Origin: Selaginella moellendorffii | Lineage: Eukaryota > Streptophyta > Lycopodiopsida > Selaginellales > Selaginellaceae | Direction of reading: 5' to 3' | DNA length: 64,000 nt | Assembly: GCF_000143415.4 (NCBI RefSeq) | Contig: NW_003314279.1 | Span: 1,540,457-1,604,456, forward strand | Part shown: positions 9,320-19,457 of the stretch, one piece after another | How the letters are laid out: each line of letters opens with the position of its first letter | Numbering within the stretch: position 1 is the first letter of the stretch | Made by a program: the position numbers and the translations under genes | The notes under the pieces: model-generated | Told to the model about the DNA's origin: nothing | What the model saw: only the letters and a program-made list of their open reading frames with translations | The model's database searches: none

Positions 9320-10537
9320 ATGGCGGTGCTAGTCGTCGGTGGCTCCGGCTATGTGGGGCTCCATCTTCTCAAGGCTCTGGCGGCCAGATACTCTCCGGAG
9401 AACATCGCTTACACGTACAACTCTCATCCTCCACCACTCTCGGAGCAACTGGGCGTTGGATACCGCGTGGATCTCACGACGGGACAAGGGCTCCAAGATC
9501 TGGCCCTCTCGGTTCATGTAAGTTCGCTTCTTTGGATCGATCGATATATTGATATCCTTCTCTCGCCCTTTCAGCCGAGAGTCGTTGTAAACTGTGCAGC
9601 CATGTCCGTGCCGCGGGACTGCGAAGAGAATCCACAAAAGGCCATGGCGGTCAATGTCCCTCGCGCGCTACTTCGCTATCTAGCGTCTCTACAAACTGGG
9701 GCTCCGCCACTGCTCGTTCACTTCTCCACGGATCAAGGTAAAAGGCCTCCAAAGTTTTTCCAAAACTTTTGTGTTCTTGCTCCAGTGTACGAGGGGATCA
9801 AGCAGTTCTACGTTGAGACCGACGAGACAAAGCCAGTGAACGTCTACGGCCTGTCCAAGGTGGAGGCCGAGTTTCTGATTCGATCGACTTGGAGGAATTA
9901 TGCCATCCTCCGGAGCAGTATAATCTACGGGCCGCAGCCAGTCGTCCACGTACAGAAGCCTCTCCCAGTCCAGGTACGTAAGACGTACGCCTTAGTCTCT
10001 CACGCTCTTTCTCTCGTTTCCAGTGGATGGACATGGCCCTCTCTGCGAGAAAGCCTGTGGATTTCTTCCACGACGAGTACCGGTGCCCGATCTTCATCGG
10101 AGACGTCGTCAAGGTGGTGGCGCTTCTCATTACCCTGTCCGGTAAGAAAGAAAGCGAGTTTCCTCCAAAAGCTTCCTTCTAATGATCTCCTTGTTGGATT
10201 CCAATCTTATCACAGAGCAAAGTGGAGGAGCAATGCAACTAGTGCTCAATCTCGGAGGCCCCGAGAGACTCTCTCGCGCGGAGATGGCTCAAGTCGTGGC
10301 TCGAGTGAAAGGCTACCACCCTTCTTTGATCAATCAAGTTCCGGCTAGCTCGGTAAACGCTTCCATAGAATTTCTTGCTTGATCTTCTCTCGGTCCCTCT
10401 TTCTCTTCCAGGTCGATCGAGGAGTGGCCAGCCCCGCGGATATCTCCATGGACGTGGAAAAGCTTCGGTCAACGCTGGGCATTTGCTTGACGCCGTTTGA
10501 CGAGGGAGTCAGGCAAACGCTCATGTTAGCAGCTTAA
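9320..10537 (+). CDS. Extended SDR / RmlD-like NAD(P)-dependent sugar-nucleotide reductase, MAT2B-like
   Basis: Six exons (9320-9517, 9575-9737, 9786-9973, 10024-10141, 10216-10352, 10412-10537) join in frame to 309 residues; all introns are GT-AG and 48-74 bp. The Rossmann dinucleotide motif GGSGYVG lies at 7-13, the catalytic Thr in FSTDQVY at 116-122 and the YxxxK pair at Y141/K145 (VYGLSK). STDQVY followed by Y-GLSK is characteristic of the dTDP-4-dehydrorhamnose reductase (RmlD) group, which in eukaryotes includes the regulatory beta subunit of methionine adenosyltransferase. The catalytic residues are present, so it may be an active reductase rather than a regulator, but the substrate cannot be assigned. 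Predicted cytosolic: no signal peptide or membrane segment is seen. Confidence 0.8.
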
Positions 10538-10971
10538 ACCTTTTTAATAAAGCCCGTGCGCTTATCATTTCCCTTGCCCGCCGTACACGTGGAATCACCT
10601 GGCTTGCTTGTCACCGTGGATCGTCGCTAGTGGCCGGCCTGACTAGAGAGCTACTAACTAGGCGATTAAATATCCACGGGCACCGGTAACTTGGACATGA
10701 TATTTACCACGTGAGAGGCAACTTTACCTTCTCACTGGCTAGCTAGGTAAGACCGGTCATAAACCGGACAATGTGGACGAGATGTACGGCTCTCCGGGGA
10801 TTGAGATTTGGATTTCTTGCTTGGCATGTTTTGCCAGCGATTAACTGAACTTATCCCGGGTAAGTAAAATAATCGTTTGGCGCCAGAAAACATTCCGTCA
10901 GGTAGGGCATATTCTGATAGCTGCCCATTTGTAGTTTTATCTTAAGGGTGTGTTTTTGTGTTCCTCGATCG
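10538..10971. other. Intergenic region, likely ERF promoter
   Basis: 434 bp between two plus-strand genes. It holds the poly(A)-signal-like TTTAATAAAG just after the reductase stop and a palindromic CACGTG at 10708-10713. No gene seen. Confidence 0.5.
10708..10713. promoter_or_regulatory. G-box (CACGTG)
   Basis: A perfect CACGTG palindrome about 260 bp upstream of the ERF start codon. G-boxes bind bZIP and bHLH factors in plants; function here is only suggested by position. Confidence 0.35.
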
Positions 10972-11763
10972 ATGTTTTTCGATATGATGCCAGCTCTTGC
11001 CTCTCTCGATCGCCCCTCCTCGCCACCGCTCTGCAAGGAGGAAGATGTGGCATCGCCGGCTATGGAGCTGGCGATGATGGCGCAGTGGCCGAGCTTGAGC
11101 ACAGCGAGCGTCAAGGATTTGGATGGAATTGCTGCTGTTGTTGGGCAAAGGGCGCTCTTTGGAGGAGCTTCTTCTTCTTCCTCTGTGAGTGCTTTGAATG
11201 CTGGCAATGGCGATGGATCATCACAGGCATTGAGCTGTGATCGGAGAATGCAGGTCCCGCCGCTGCTCGAGATTGCGCCGCTCGCGATCGCGTCGAGCTC
11301 TTCATCGTCTCCTCCACCGGAGAAGAGCTCCAGCGCCCCCGCCGGCGCGAGCTCCTCCTCCATTTCCAGCTCGCCCAGGGCGTTTCGTGGAGTGAGGAAG
11401 AGGCCGTGGGGGCGATGGTCCGCGGAGATCCGCGACCGAATTGGGCGATGCCGCCACTGGCTCGGGACGTTCGACACGCCCGAGGACGCCGCCCGCGCCT
11501 ACGACGCCGCCGCTCGCAAGCTCCGCGGCGCCAAAGCTCGCACCAATTTCTCCGTGCCGAGCTCCTCCATCTTCCCACTCCCGCCACTTCCTCATCGGCC
11601 TTCGACACCCTCGCCATCAATCTCATCGCGGGGAGCAGCTCCATCTTCCCCGGCATTGTCATGGCTCGATCTCAAACTCGGGAGCTCCGGGGGATCATCC
11701 TCCCCGAAGCAAAGGCCGAGCGGTGGATTACCTCCCACTCCAAGCAAGCTGGAGCTGGATTGA
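10972..11763 (+). CDS. AP2/ERF transcription factor with C-terminal LxLxL (EAR-like) motif
   Basis: Intronless, 263 residues from the ATG at 10972; the frame is open a few codons further upstream but without an ATG. A single AP2 DNA-binding domain spans residues about 138-195, with [18 protein letters not shown], the [16 protein letters not shown] core and the closing GAKARTNF. One AP2 domain with no B3 domain places it in the ERF family, which binds GCC-box-like promoters in the nucleus. The N-terminal half is Ser- and Pro-rich. Near residue 232 the motif WLDLKLG fits LxLxL, the EAR repression motif that recruits TOPLESS-type co-repressors (family knowledge), so it may act as a repressor like group VIII ERFs. 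The target genes are unknown. Confidence 0.88.
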   Translation: MFFDMMPALASLDRPSSPPLCKEEDVASPAMELAMMAQWPSLSTASVKDLDGIAAVVGQRALFGGASSSSSVSALNAGNGDGSSQALSCDRRMQVPPLLEIAPLAIASSSSSSPPPEKSSSAPAGASSSSISSSPRAFRGVRKRPWGRWSAEIRDRIGRCRHWLGTFDTPEDAARAYDAAARKLRGAKARTNFSVPSSSIFPLPPLPHRPSTPSPSISSRGAAPSSPALSWLDLKLGSSGGSSSPKQRPSGGLPPTPSKLELD

Positions 11764-12374
11764 AAAGAACAAAAGCAGGATCCATCTCTACACAAAAGCC
11801 TAGAGAGGTTTTTTTCTTTCAGGTCTCTCCAGGAAGTACCACTGAGCTAAAAGACAGGAGAGCTAGATTCGATCAATTTTTACTGTCTGTGCACGAATAT
11901 ATTTTACGAATCTGGGCAGACGTCCTCTCCCTATCAATCCAGTTTCTTTTCTCTCCCTCTCTTTTATAAATTATGAAACCATTGATCATCTATATACCTT
12001 TAGAGAAAATGGTCGCATTCCAGCCGTCGGATGGTGGTCCAGATGCCAGCCGTCGGATGGTAGTCCGGCATTGCATGCCAGCCGTCGGATGCTAGTCAAA
12101 AGAGAATTATGAGGCTAGAAAGGGGTCCAGGATGGAGCTAGTTTATAGCAGCGCCGCATAGTTTACAGGAGCTACTATGCTAGTTCTTACTCCTCGAGCT
12201 CGCAAAAACGCTTAGTAAAATGGGAGAGAAATAGTCTCTTGTTCGTACAATAAGTACCAAGTCTGAATTCCAAGTCACTGGTATGGGCTTGACAAGCCGA
12301 GCATATGCCTAGAGTGGGCATTTTGTTGAGGACAAGTTTTGCCTCCCAGGATGTAGTGCGGTGATTGATCTCAG
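11764..12374. other. Intergenic region between ERF and PPR genes
   Basis: Likely ERF 3' UTR and PPR 5' region. It contains the triple short repeat at 12020-12091. No gene seen. Confidence 0.5.
12020..12091. repeat. Three direct copies of CCAGCCGTCGGATG
   Basis: Exact 14-bp copies start at 12020, 12046 and 12078, spaced 26 and 32 bp. A related sequence, GATCCGACGGTCCAGACG, occurs in both segmental-duplication copies near 32040 and 51230. The motif may be a binding site cluster or remnant of a small repeat. Confidence 0.6.
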
Positions 12375-13922
12375 ATGCGAGCAATAGAAAATGGCAAAAA
12401 TTGGATCTCAAATACCAATAGTCATGAATCGGATGTGTATTTTTACGCCCAGCTCTTGAGATCCTGCGCCGCCGCTCGTGACTTAGCACAAGCCAGGCGA
12501 GTTCATCGTCTCATCCTCGACTCCTCGCACCGCCAGGATCGCTACCTCGCGAACATAGTCGTGGAGATGTATGGAAAGTGTGGCAGCATTGAGGAGGCTC
12601 GGCGTGCCTTTGAAAGTATCGAAGAGCCCAACACCTTCTCATGGAACATCATGGTGGCAGCATATGCCCAGAATGGGTATATTGAAGATGCCAAGCGGTT
12701 CTTTCATCGGATACCCTTTCCAAATGTCATCTCCTGGAATGCAATGATTACACTGGAAGCTCAGAGTGGGAATCTCGACGAAGCCATCGCTCTCTTTACC
12801 ACGGCTCCATTCACAGATGTGGTGTCATGGAACGCTATGATCTCAGGCTATGCCCACAACGGGCGTGTAGACGAGGCGGTCGATCTCTTTGATCGAATGC
12901 CGATGCGAAACCTAATATCTTGGAATGCGGTGATCACAGCTTGTGCTCACAACGGGAAGCTGGACCAAGCGAGGGTGTTTCTTGAGCAAACACCGGAGAG
13001 GGACGCAGTGGCTTTGAACTCAATGATCGTCGGCTATGGGCAATGCAAGGATCTGAAACAAGCCAAGGTTTGTTTTGATATTCTTCCAGATCCAGACATT
13101 ATTTCGTGGACGAGCCTTGTGACTGCATATGCCCAAGCCGGGCATCTGGAGGAAGCTCGGGCATTGTTTGACTCCGTAAGGTGGCTTCCTAACATTGTTT
13201 TGTGGACTGCCATGCTGGATGCGTATTCCCGACATGGCCATCTTGATGAGGCAAGGCGCTTCTTTGACACCATGCCGGAACGCAACGTTGTTTCGTGGAC
13301 TGCCATGCTTGCAGCGTATGCCGAGCATTGGGAACTGGAGCAAGCCAGAGCGATCTTTAACTCCATGCCGGAATCAAATGCATTCTCGTGGACGATTATG
13401 GTGGAGGCTTACGGGAAAAAGGGCCAGCTTCTAGAGGCGAGAATGCTTTTCGATAGAATGCCTAGCAGATCGCTTGTTTCGTGGACCACAATGGTGGCAG
13501 CATACGCCCTTAATGGACACTGCTTGGAGGCTCTAGAAGTTTTCGGAGAGATGGTAATGGGGGATTTGTGGCCGGACGATGTTGTTTTCGGAGGAGTTCT
13601 CGTGGCTTGCACCCATGCAGGCCTTGTGGAGCAATGCAGGAGCTACTTCGTGTCTATGCTGCTCGACTATGGGATCCGTGCGAGCGTGGAGCACTATGGC
13701 TGCTTGATCGATGTGTTTGCAAGGACGGGGCAGCTCAAGAGCGCCGAGGACCTGATACGAAACATGCCCTTTTGCGAGGACCAGAACCTGTGGAACAGTT
13801 TGCTGGGGGCTTGCAAGCTCCAGGAGGACATGAAGCAAGGGATGAGGGTGCTTCCCGAGCTAAACCCCGATGATTCTTCGGCATACGTGTTGGTTTCCAA
13901 CTTGTGCAAGGCAAGAGCTTAG
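12375..13922 (+). CDS. Pentatricopeptide repeat (PPR) protein, S-motif-rich PLS type, without DYW domain
   Basis: Intronless, 515 residues from an ATG. About 14 PPR motifs fill the protein from residue 20 to the end. From about residue 88 they are a run of nearly identical-length 31-residue S-type motifs beginning xxSWNxMI/xxSWTxMV and ending in xxMPxRN/D. PPR proteins of this group bind single-stranded organelle RNA one base per motif, and PLS proteins mostly specify C-to-U editing sites. The tail (SAYVLVSNLCKARA) is the beginning of an E motif and then stops, so the E+ and DYW deaminase domains are absent; it would need a DYW partner in trans, or act otherwise. No clear targeting peptide is visible, so the start may be incomplete. 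The next gene starts 53 bp downstream. Confidence 0.85.
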   Translation: MRAIENGKNWISNTNSHESDVYFYAQLLRSCAAARDLAQARRVHRLILDSSHRQDRYLANIVVEMYGKCGSIEEARRAFESIEEPNTFSWNIMVAAYAQNGYIEDAKRFFHRIPFPNVISWNAMITLEAQSGNLDEAIALFTTAPFTDVVSWNAMISGYAHNGRVDEAVDLFDRMPMRNLISWNAVITACAHNGKLDQARVFLEQTPERDAVALNSMIVGYGQCKDLKQAKVCFDILPDPDIISWTSLVTAYAQAGHLEEARALFDSVRWLPNIVLWTAMLDAYSRHGHLDEARRFFDTMPERNVVSWTAMLAAYAEHWELEQARAIFNSMPESNAFSWTIMVEAYGKKGQLLEARMLFDRMPSRSLVSWTTMVAAYALNGHCLEALEVFGEMVMGDLWPDDVVFGGVLVACTHAGLVEQCRSYFVSMLLDYGIRASVEHYGCLIDVFARTGQLKSAEDLIRNMPFCEDQNLWNSLLGACKLQEDMKQGMRVLPELNPDDSSAYVLVSNLCKARA

Positions 13923-13975
13923 CGAAAATGGAATTCTCGTGTCAATATTTAGGGTTCTTCCGATCAAGAACTCTT

Positions 13976-14482
13976 ATGGAGGCCGGGACGATCGTGCAGC
14001 TGCCGGAGCTGCTGGAGCCAGGATCGCCCTTTTGCCGCCACATGAAATCGCTGCGCGTCATGGGAACGTAAGGCCCGCGTTGTCTTTCTTTCTCTTCTTC
14101 GCATCTCTCGAGATTGATCGTTCGTTCGTCACAGGCTCGAAAGCTTCGATGTGGAGTCTGGCGTCGCCCACATTCGCCACGAGGGAGCCAAGCTCGCGGT
14201 GGACACGACGCTGCTGCGCGACATCCACCTCCGCCCGGGCTCGCTCTACCAGTTCATCGGAGAGCTCTTGCTCCAGGTTTTCTAGCCGAGGTTTTCTAGC
14301 CTTCGTTAACGCTCTCGACCGTGATTTTGATCGCCCAGAACGGGATGATGCTCCGGGCCAGAGTCGCGCGCAATGTGGATGGATTGGACGTCAAGCTCTA
14401 CGAGAAAGCCTTGCGTCTCCGGAGGATCTTTCAAGAGCAGCGCGCAACCCTAGATAGATCAAATGAGAGAGAAATGCGTTGA
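13976..14482 (+). CDS. TEN1: CST complex subunit TEN1-like OB-fold protein
   Basis: Three exons (13976-14067, 14135-14276, 14339-14482) give 125 residues, the usual size of plant TEN1. After the start (MEAGTIVQLPELLE) come the blocks SLRVMGTLESFDVE, RPGSLYQFIGELL and ARVARNVDGLDVKLYEKALRL, which follow the order I know from plant TEN1: an OB-fold with the G(S)xYQFIGEL strand and the RNVDG turn. TEN1 with CTC1 and STN1 forms the CST complex, which protects telomere ends and helps lagging-strand fill-in in the nucleus. The second intron begins with the weaker donor GTTTTC. Its ATG is only 53 bp after the PPR stop, and 101 bp separate its stop from the next start, so its promoter must be very short or lie in the PPR gene. 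Confidence 0.82.
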
Positions 14483-14583
14483 CCTAATTAGCGCTCGAAA
14501 AAGGTAAGTCCGTGACTTCCATCCTTGTTCCGTGACTCCATCCTCCTTCCGTGACAGTTGAATTGCTCCTCACAGATCTCAGC

Positions 14584-17207
14584 ATGGCCGCCGCTGGTCC
14601 GGGCAGCGACATTCCTCGCGACGATGATCCAGCAGCAGCGCGAGACGATGATCGCAAGAACGGAGACAAACTGTCGGAGGAGGAGCAATCTCCGATCGAG
14701 GAGGTCGCGCTCACGGTTCCAACCACGGACGACGCGTCCCTGCCGGTTTACACGTTCCGGATGTGGACGCTGGGCCTCCTCTCGTGCGCGCTGCTCGCAT
14801 TCATCAACCAGTTCTTCTCCTACCGCACCGAGCCGCTGACGGTGGGCGTCATCTCCGCCCAGATCGCCGCGCTGCCGCTGGGCCGCCTCATGGCGGCGGC
14901 GCTCCCCTCCGCCCAGCTCCGCCTCCTCGGCCGCTCCTTCTCGCTCAATCCCGGCCCCTTCAACGTCAAGGAGCACGTCCTCATCACCATCTTCGCCAAC
15001 GCTGGAGCCGGCGGCGCCTACGCCATTGGCATTGTCAACATTGTCAAGGCCTTCTATGGCCGAGAGCTCAGCTTCGTCGTCGCGCTCCTCATCACTCTCA
15101 CCACTCAGGCAAGCTCCTCCTTGGATCGAAAGTCTTCTCACAGTCCCAGACTCTAGATCTAGATCTCTTTCTCTCCGTTGTTCTTCGTTCTTTTCCGAGC
15201 CTTGGTTGACCTTTGAGTGCTTTGATGCTTTGATCTTCTTAGATCACTGGATATGGCTGGGCCGGGATCTTTCGACGCTACCTGGTGGATCCCGCCGAGA
15301 TGTGGTGGCCCTCCAATCTGGTCCAAGTCTCCATCTTCAAGTAAGTGCGCCGTCGTGTTCTTTGTTCTCTTGCGGTCGCTGAAACAGTCGATTTTGCTTG
15401 CACTAGTACGCTCCACGAGAAGGACAGCCGGCGGAAAGGCGACGTTACCAGGTTGCAGTTCTTTCTCATCACCCTGGCTTGCAGCTTCCTCTACTACTCG
15501 CTACCCGGTTACCTCTTCAAGACGCTGACGTCCATCTCGTGGGTGTGCTGGGCCTGGCCGAAGTCGGTCTTGGCACACCAGCTCGGGTCTGGAATGAGCG
15601 GCATGGGGATTGGAGCCGTCGGTTTCGACTGGTCGACGGTGGCCTCGTATCTCTCCAGCCCGCTGGCGACTCCGTGGTTTGCCATCGCCAACGTCATGGT
15701 CGGGTTTCTCATCGTCATGTATGTCATCACCCCCGCAGCGTACTTTAGCAACGTCTACAGTGCGAAGACGTTCCCGATCTTCTCCAGTCAGCTGTTTGCC
15801 GACGATGGATCGCGGTATAACATCTCCCGGGTGGTGAACGAGAGGTTTGAGCTCGACGTCCAGGCGTATAACAGCTACAGCAAGCTCAACCTCAGCACTT
15901 TCTTCGTCTTCACTTACGGTGTGGGATTTGCCGCGCTCACCGCGACGGTGTCTCATGTGGTGCTCTTCCATGGGAAGTAAGTTTTCTGGATTGATGGAAT
16001 GAAACTGACCGGAGTTTTTGTGATCTCTTCGCAGGGAGATGTGGAGTCGGGCCGTGGCTGCTTTCCACGCTGAGAAACTCGACGTCCATACGAGATTGAT
16101 GCGCAAGTACAAGCCGTGTCCGCAGTGGTGGTTTCTGGCGCTGTTGGCGCTCTCCATCTTCGGATCCATCATCACTTGCGTGGTTTTCAAAGACCAAGTT
16201 CAGCTGCCGTGGTGGGGAGTCCTCCTGGCCTGCGGCCTTGCGTTCGTCTTCACGCTGCCGATCGGGGTGATCACGGCAACGACAAACCAGGTAAAAGCAT
16301 TCAAGTTTTCGAGGATTTTCTGACCAGGAAAACGTTCCAGACTCCTGGCCTCAACGTGATCACGGAGTTCATCATCGGCTACATGTACCCCGGACGCCCC
16401 GTCGCGAACGTTTGCTTCAAGACTTACGGCTACATAAGCATGCTCCAAGCGATCACCTTCCTGGCGGACTTCAAGCTCGGGCACTACATGAAGATCCCTC
16501 CTCGCTCGATGTTCACGGTCCAGGTAACTTTGCTCTCTAGAGAAACGAACGATACCATTTAACTTCCACTCTTGCGTTGCTACCAGATCATCGGGACCGC
16601 GGTGGCGGCGCTCGTCAACTTAGGCACCGCCTGGTGGCTCCTCACGTCCGTGGACAACATCTGCCACACCGACAAACTCCCGCAAGGCAGCCCCTGGACG
16701 TGCCCGAGCGACCGCGTCTTCTTCAGCGCCTCGGTCATCTGGGGCCTCATCGGTCCCAATCGGATCTTCGGCTCCCTCGGCCACTACCAGGCGATCAACT
16801 GGTTCTTCCTGGTCGGGGCGGTGGCGCCGCTGCTCGTCTGGCTGGCCGCCAAGGCCTTCCCTCGCCAGCGCTGGATCCGCTACGTCAACATGCCCATCCT
16901 CATCGGCGCCACTGGAAACATGCCGCCGGCGACGTCCGTGAACTACACGAGCTGGTTCGTGGTGGGATTCATCTTCAACTACTTAATCTTCAAGCACCGG
17001 AAGAAGTGGTGGACGCGGTATAACTACGTGCTCTCCGCGGCTATGGACGCCGGGCTGGCGTTCATGGGGATCTTCCTCTACTTTGCGACGAGGGAAGATC
17101 GAATGGAGCTCGCTTGGTGGGGGCAGGACGTGGATAATTGCCCGCTAGCGTCGTGCCCGGCTGCCAAAGGAGCTCGCAGTAGCGATTGTCCTCTCAGCGC
17201 ATCGTGA
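14584..17207 (+). CDS. Oligopeptide transporter (OPT family), copy 1
   Basis: Six exons (14584-15108, 15243-15340, 15407-15976, 16035-16290, 16341-16523, 16587-17207) give 750 residues, normal for plant OPTs. Family marks are the N-terminal [10 protein letters not shown]...DD block near 36, the NPG motif [10 protein letters not shown] near 123 and [11 protein letters not shown] near 534, among many hydrophobic segments. Plant OPT-clade proteins are proton-coupled carriers of small peptides, glutathione or metal conjugates; substrate not assignable. The start was chosen by alignment with the paralogue at 19458; an upstream in-frame non-ATG extension is ignored. The first intron has a GC donor (CAG|GCAAGC at 15109), while the paralogue has GT at the same position. 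All six exon phases match the paralogue. Confidence 0.93.
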
Positions 17208-17397
17208 AAGAGACGATGGTTCTTCCAGCTTCCGTGGATGGCTCTTCCAGCTTTCATCGATGGTTCTTCCAGCCTCCATCGATGGTTCTTTGAGCTTCTT
17301 CCAGCTTTTATTCTTTCATGCCTTGTAAAGATCTTATATACCCCCATTTAACTTCTATCTTCCAAATGTTTTGTTTTAGGGCTTAGATCGCGGAGCT

Positions 17398-19382
17398 ATG
17401 GGGATGGTGGAGGCGCTGATCCGGCATCCCGGCGAGCTGCCGGCGCTCTTGCAGATGAAGCTCGCAGCTGCGCGCGCTGCTCATGCATTCCCGGCGGATC
17501 CACACATGGCCTACTGCTACCGGATCTTGCTGCTCGTCTCCAGGAGCTTCGCGGTTGTCGTCCAGCACCTGAATCAGGAGATTCGCGATGCGGTGAGTGG
17601 ATTGATGAGAGGGGGAAGCAATGCTTCGCTGAGATTCCTTGCATTGCTCGAGGCGATTGATTTTATTCCTTTTTTCCCCCCTTTCTTCCAGGTGTGCATT
17701 TTCTATGTGGTGTTACGTGCGCTGGATACTGTTGGTGAGTGATGCCTGGATATTCTGTTTATTTCTGACTTGCGGCGTTCTTTTCTAGAGGATGATATGA
17801 GCATTCCCGTGGAAACGAAGACTACTGTGCTGGAGGAATTCTACAAACACTTGGAGGATCCATCTTGGCGATTCGTTTGTAAGTGGAATTTTTATATTGT
17901 TGTTAACTCTCACTCTCTTATTGCGTTTAGGTGGAGAAAAGCATTGCAGGGAGCTCATGAAGAACTTCAATCACCTGTCTCTTGCGTTTCTTCAGCTGTC
18001 CAAGGAGTAATGGGATTCCTTTTTTTCTCTCTCTTCTTCGTTGGTTTTTTTACCAAGATCCACTTGCAGATACCAGTGTGTTATCAGCGATATTACGAAA
18101 AGGATGGGATATGGGATGGCTGAGTTTATTCGGAAAGAGGTAGTTTCATCTTTCCTCTTGTCTCAAGCTAAGATTTTGTTACGGCAGGTCGTTACAGTAT
18201 CGGATTATGACAAGTACTGCTATTATGTGGCGGGTTTAGTTGGAGTTGGCTTGTCACATCTTTTCAACTCTTCACGACTTGAAGACCTGGATCAGAGACT
18301 TATAGAACCTGATAATGACCAATCATTAGTTCCCGAGTACCCTGCAATTTCAATGGGCCGATTCTTGCAGGTAAACGTGGTTTATTTAGTTGCGAGTCTA
18401 ACTTTGCTGGCTTGCAGAAAGTCAACATAATAAGAGATTACCTGGAAGACATCAACGAGCTTCCAGCCCCTCGTATGTTTTGGCCCCGTGAAATCTGGGG
18501 AAAGTATGCTCCGACTTCTCTCCTTTCGGTATGTACACGGCAATGCATACGGTTCTATAAAGAAGATGGTTGTGGCCTCTGAGCAGGACTTTAGAGACGA
18601 GAGCAACGAGAAGGAAGCTGTTGAATGCCTAAACGACATGATTACCGACTGCCTTAGACACGCGCCAGAGTGTCTTTTCTACATGTCCAAGCTTAAAAAT
18701 CCTTCAGTGTTTCGGTTTTGCGCTGTGCCACAGGTAAATTGCTTTCTGTCTTCCACTTGATAACAGGTCTGAGTTTTTGGCAGGTCATGGCTATAGCTAC
18801 TGCGGCAGTGTGCTACAATAATCCTCAAGTTTTTAGAGGGGTTGTGAAGATACGGCGTGGTTAGTCTTGCGTGCTGTCTTATCACCAGAAATCGATTTTA
18901 CTCTTCTGTTTCAGGGACAACCGCGAAAATAATAGTGACAACGAATAACATGGCTGACGTCTGTGGAGCATTTTATGACTTCGCGAGTATTCTGGCGTCA
19001 AAGGTTCACTACATAGTTTCTTCTTGCTTGACTAAGTTTAGAATTCGTCATTTACAGATAAATAAGAACGATCCGTCGGCTTTGATCGCTGCCGAACGTG
19101 TAGAGAATATATTCAAGGCTTGTCGACAGTATGGCTTGTCATCCAGCAGGTAAATAAAAATCCAGCTCATTTATCTCATTTATCACTTCATTTCACACAG
19201 GAAGAATTACACAATTGAAACTGGCGCTATCTCTGCAAAGAGAAGTTTCCTGGTACGTAAGTCGTAGATCTCCTTTTGATGTTTCCTGTCCCCTGATCTC
19301 TTGTTTTGTGCATGGCCAGGTTATTCTTGTGTTTGTGTTGGTATTCTTATATGTGCTAGTTTTGCTATTCTTTAAAGTTTAA
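17398..19382 (+). CDS. SQS: Squalene synthase (farnesyl-diphosphate farnesyltransferase)
   Basis: Thirteen exons from ATG 17398 give about 428 residues: 17398-17592, 17692-17734, 17789-17878, 17931-18006, 18070-18139, 18188-18370, 18418-18528, 18587-18733, 18784-18859, 18915-19003, 19058-19149, 19201-19252, 19320-19382. The enzyme condenses two farnesyl diphosphates to squalene with NADPH at the ER, the entry to sterols. Visible marks are [14 protein letters not shown], the first Asp-rich motif DTVEDD at 77-82, [14 protein letters not shown], the second motif DYLED at 226-230 and [11 protein letters not shown]. The C-terminus ([18 protein letters not shown]) is the usual tail anchor. The end of exon 7 is uncertain: donor GTATGT at 18529 keeps the conserved KYA but adds unusual residues; a donor at about 18504 would remove them. 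The gene sits between the two OPT paralogues. Confidence 0.92.
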
Positions 19383-19457
19383 AACGACTGCCAAAAAAGG
19401 TTCTTTTGTGCCTAATTCGGATAAAAAAGAACTGCAGGATTCTTTAGATCTCACAAC

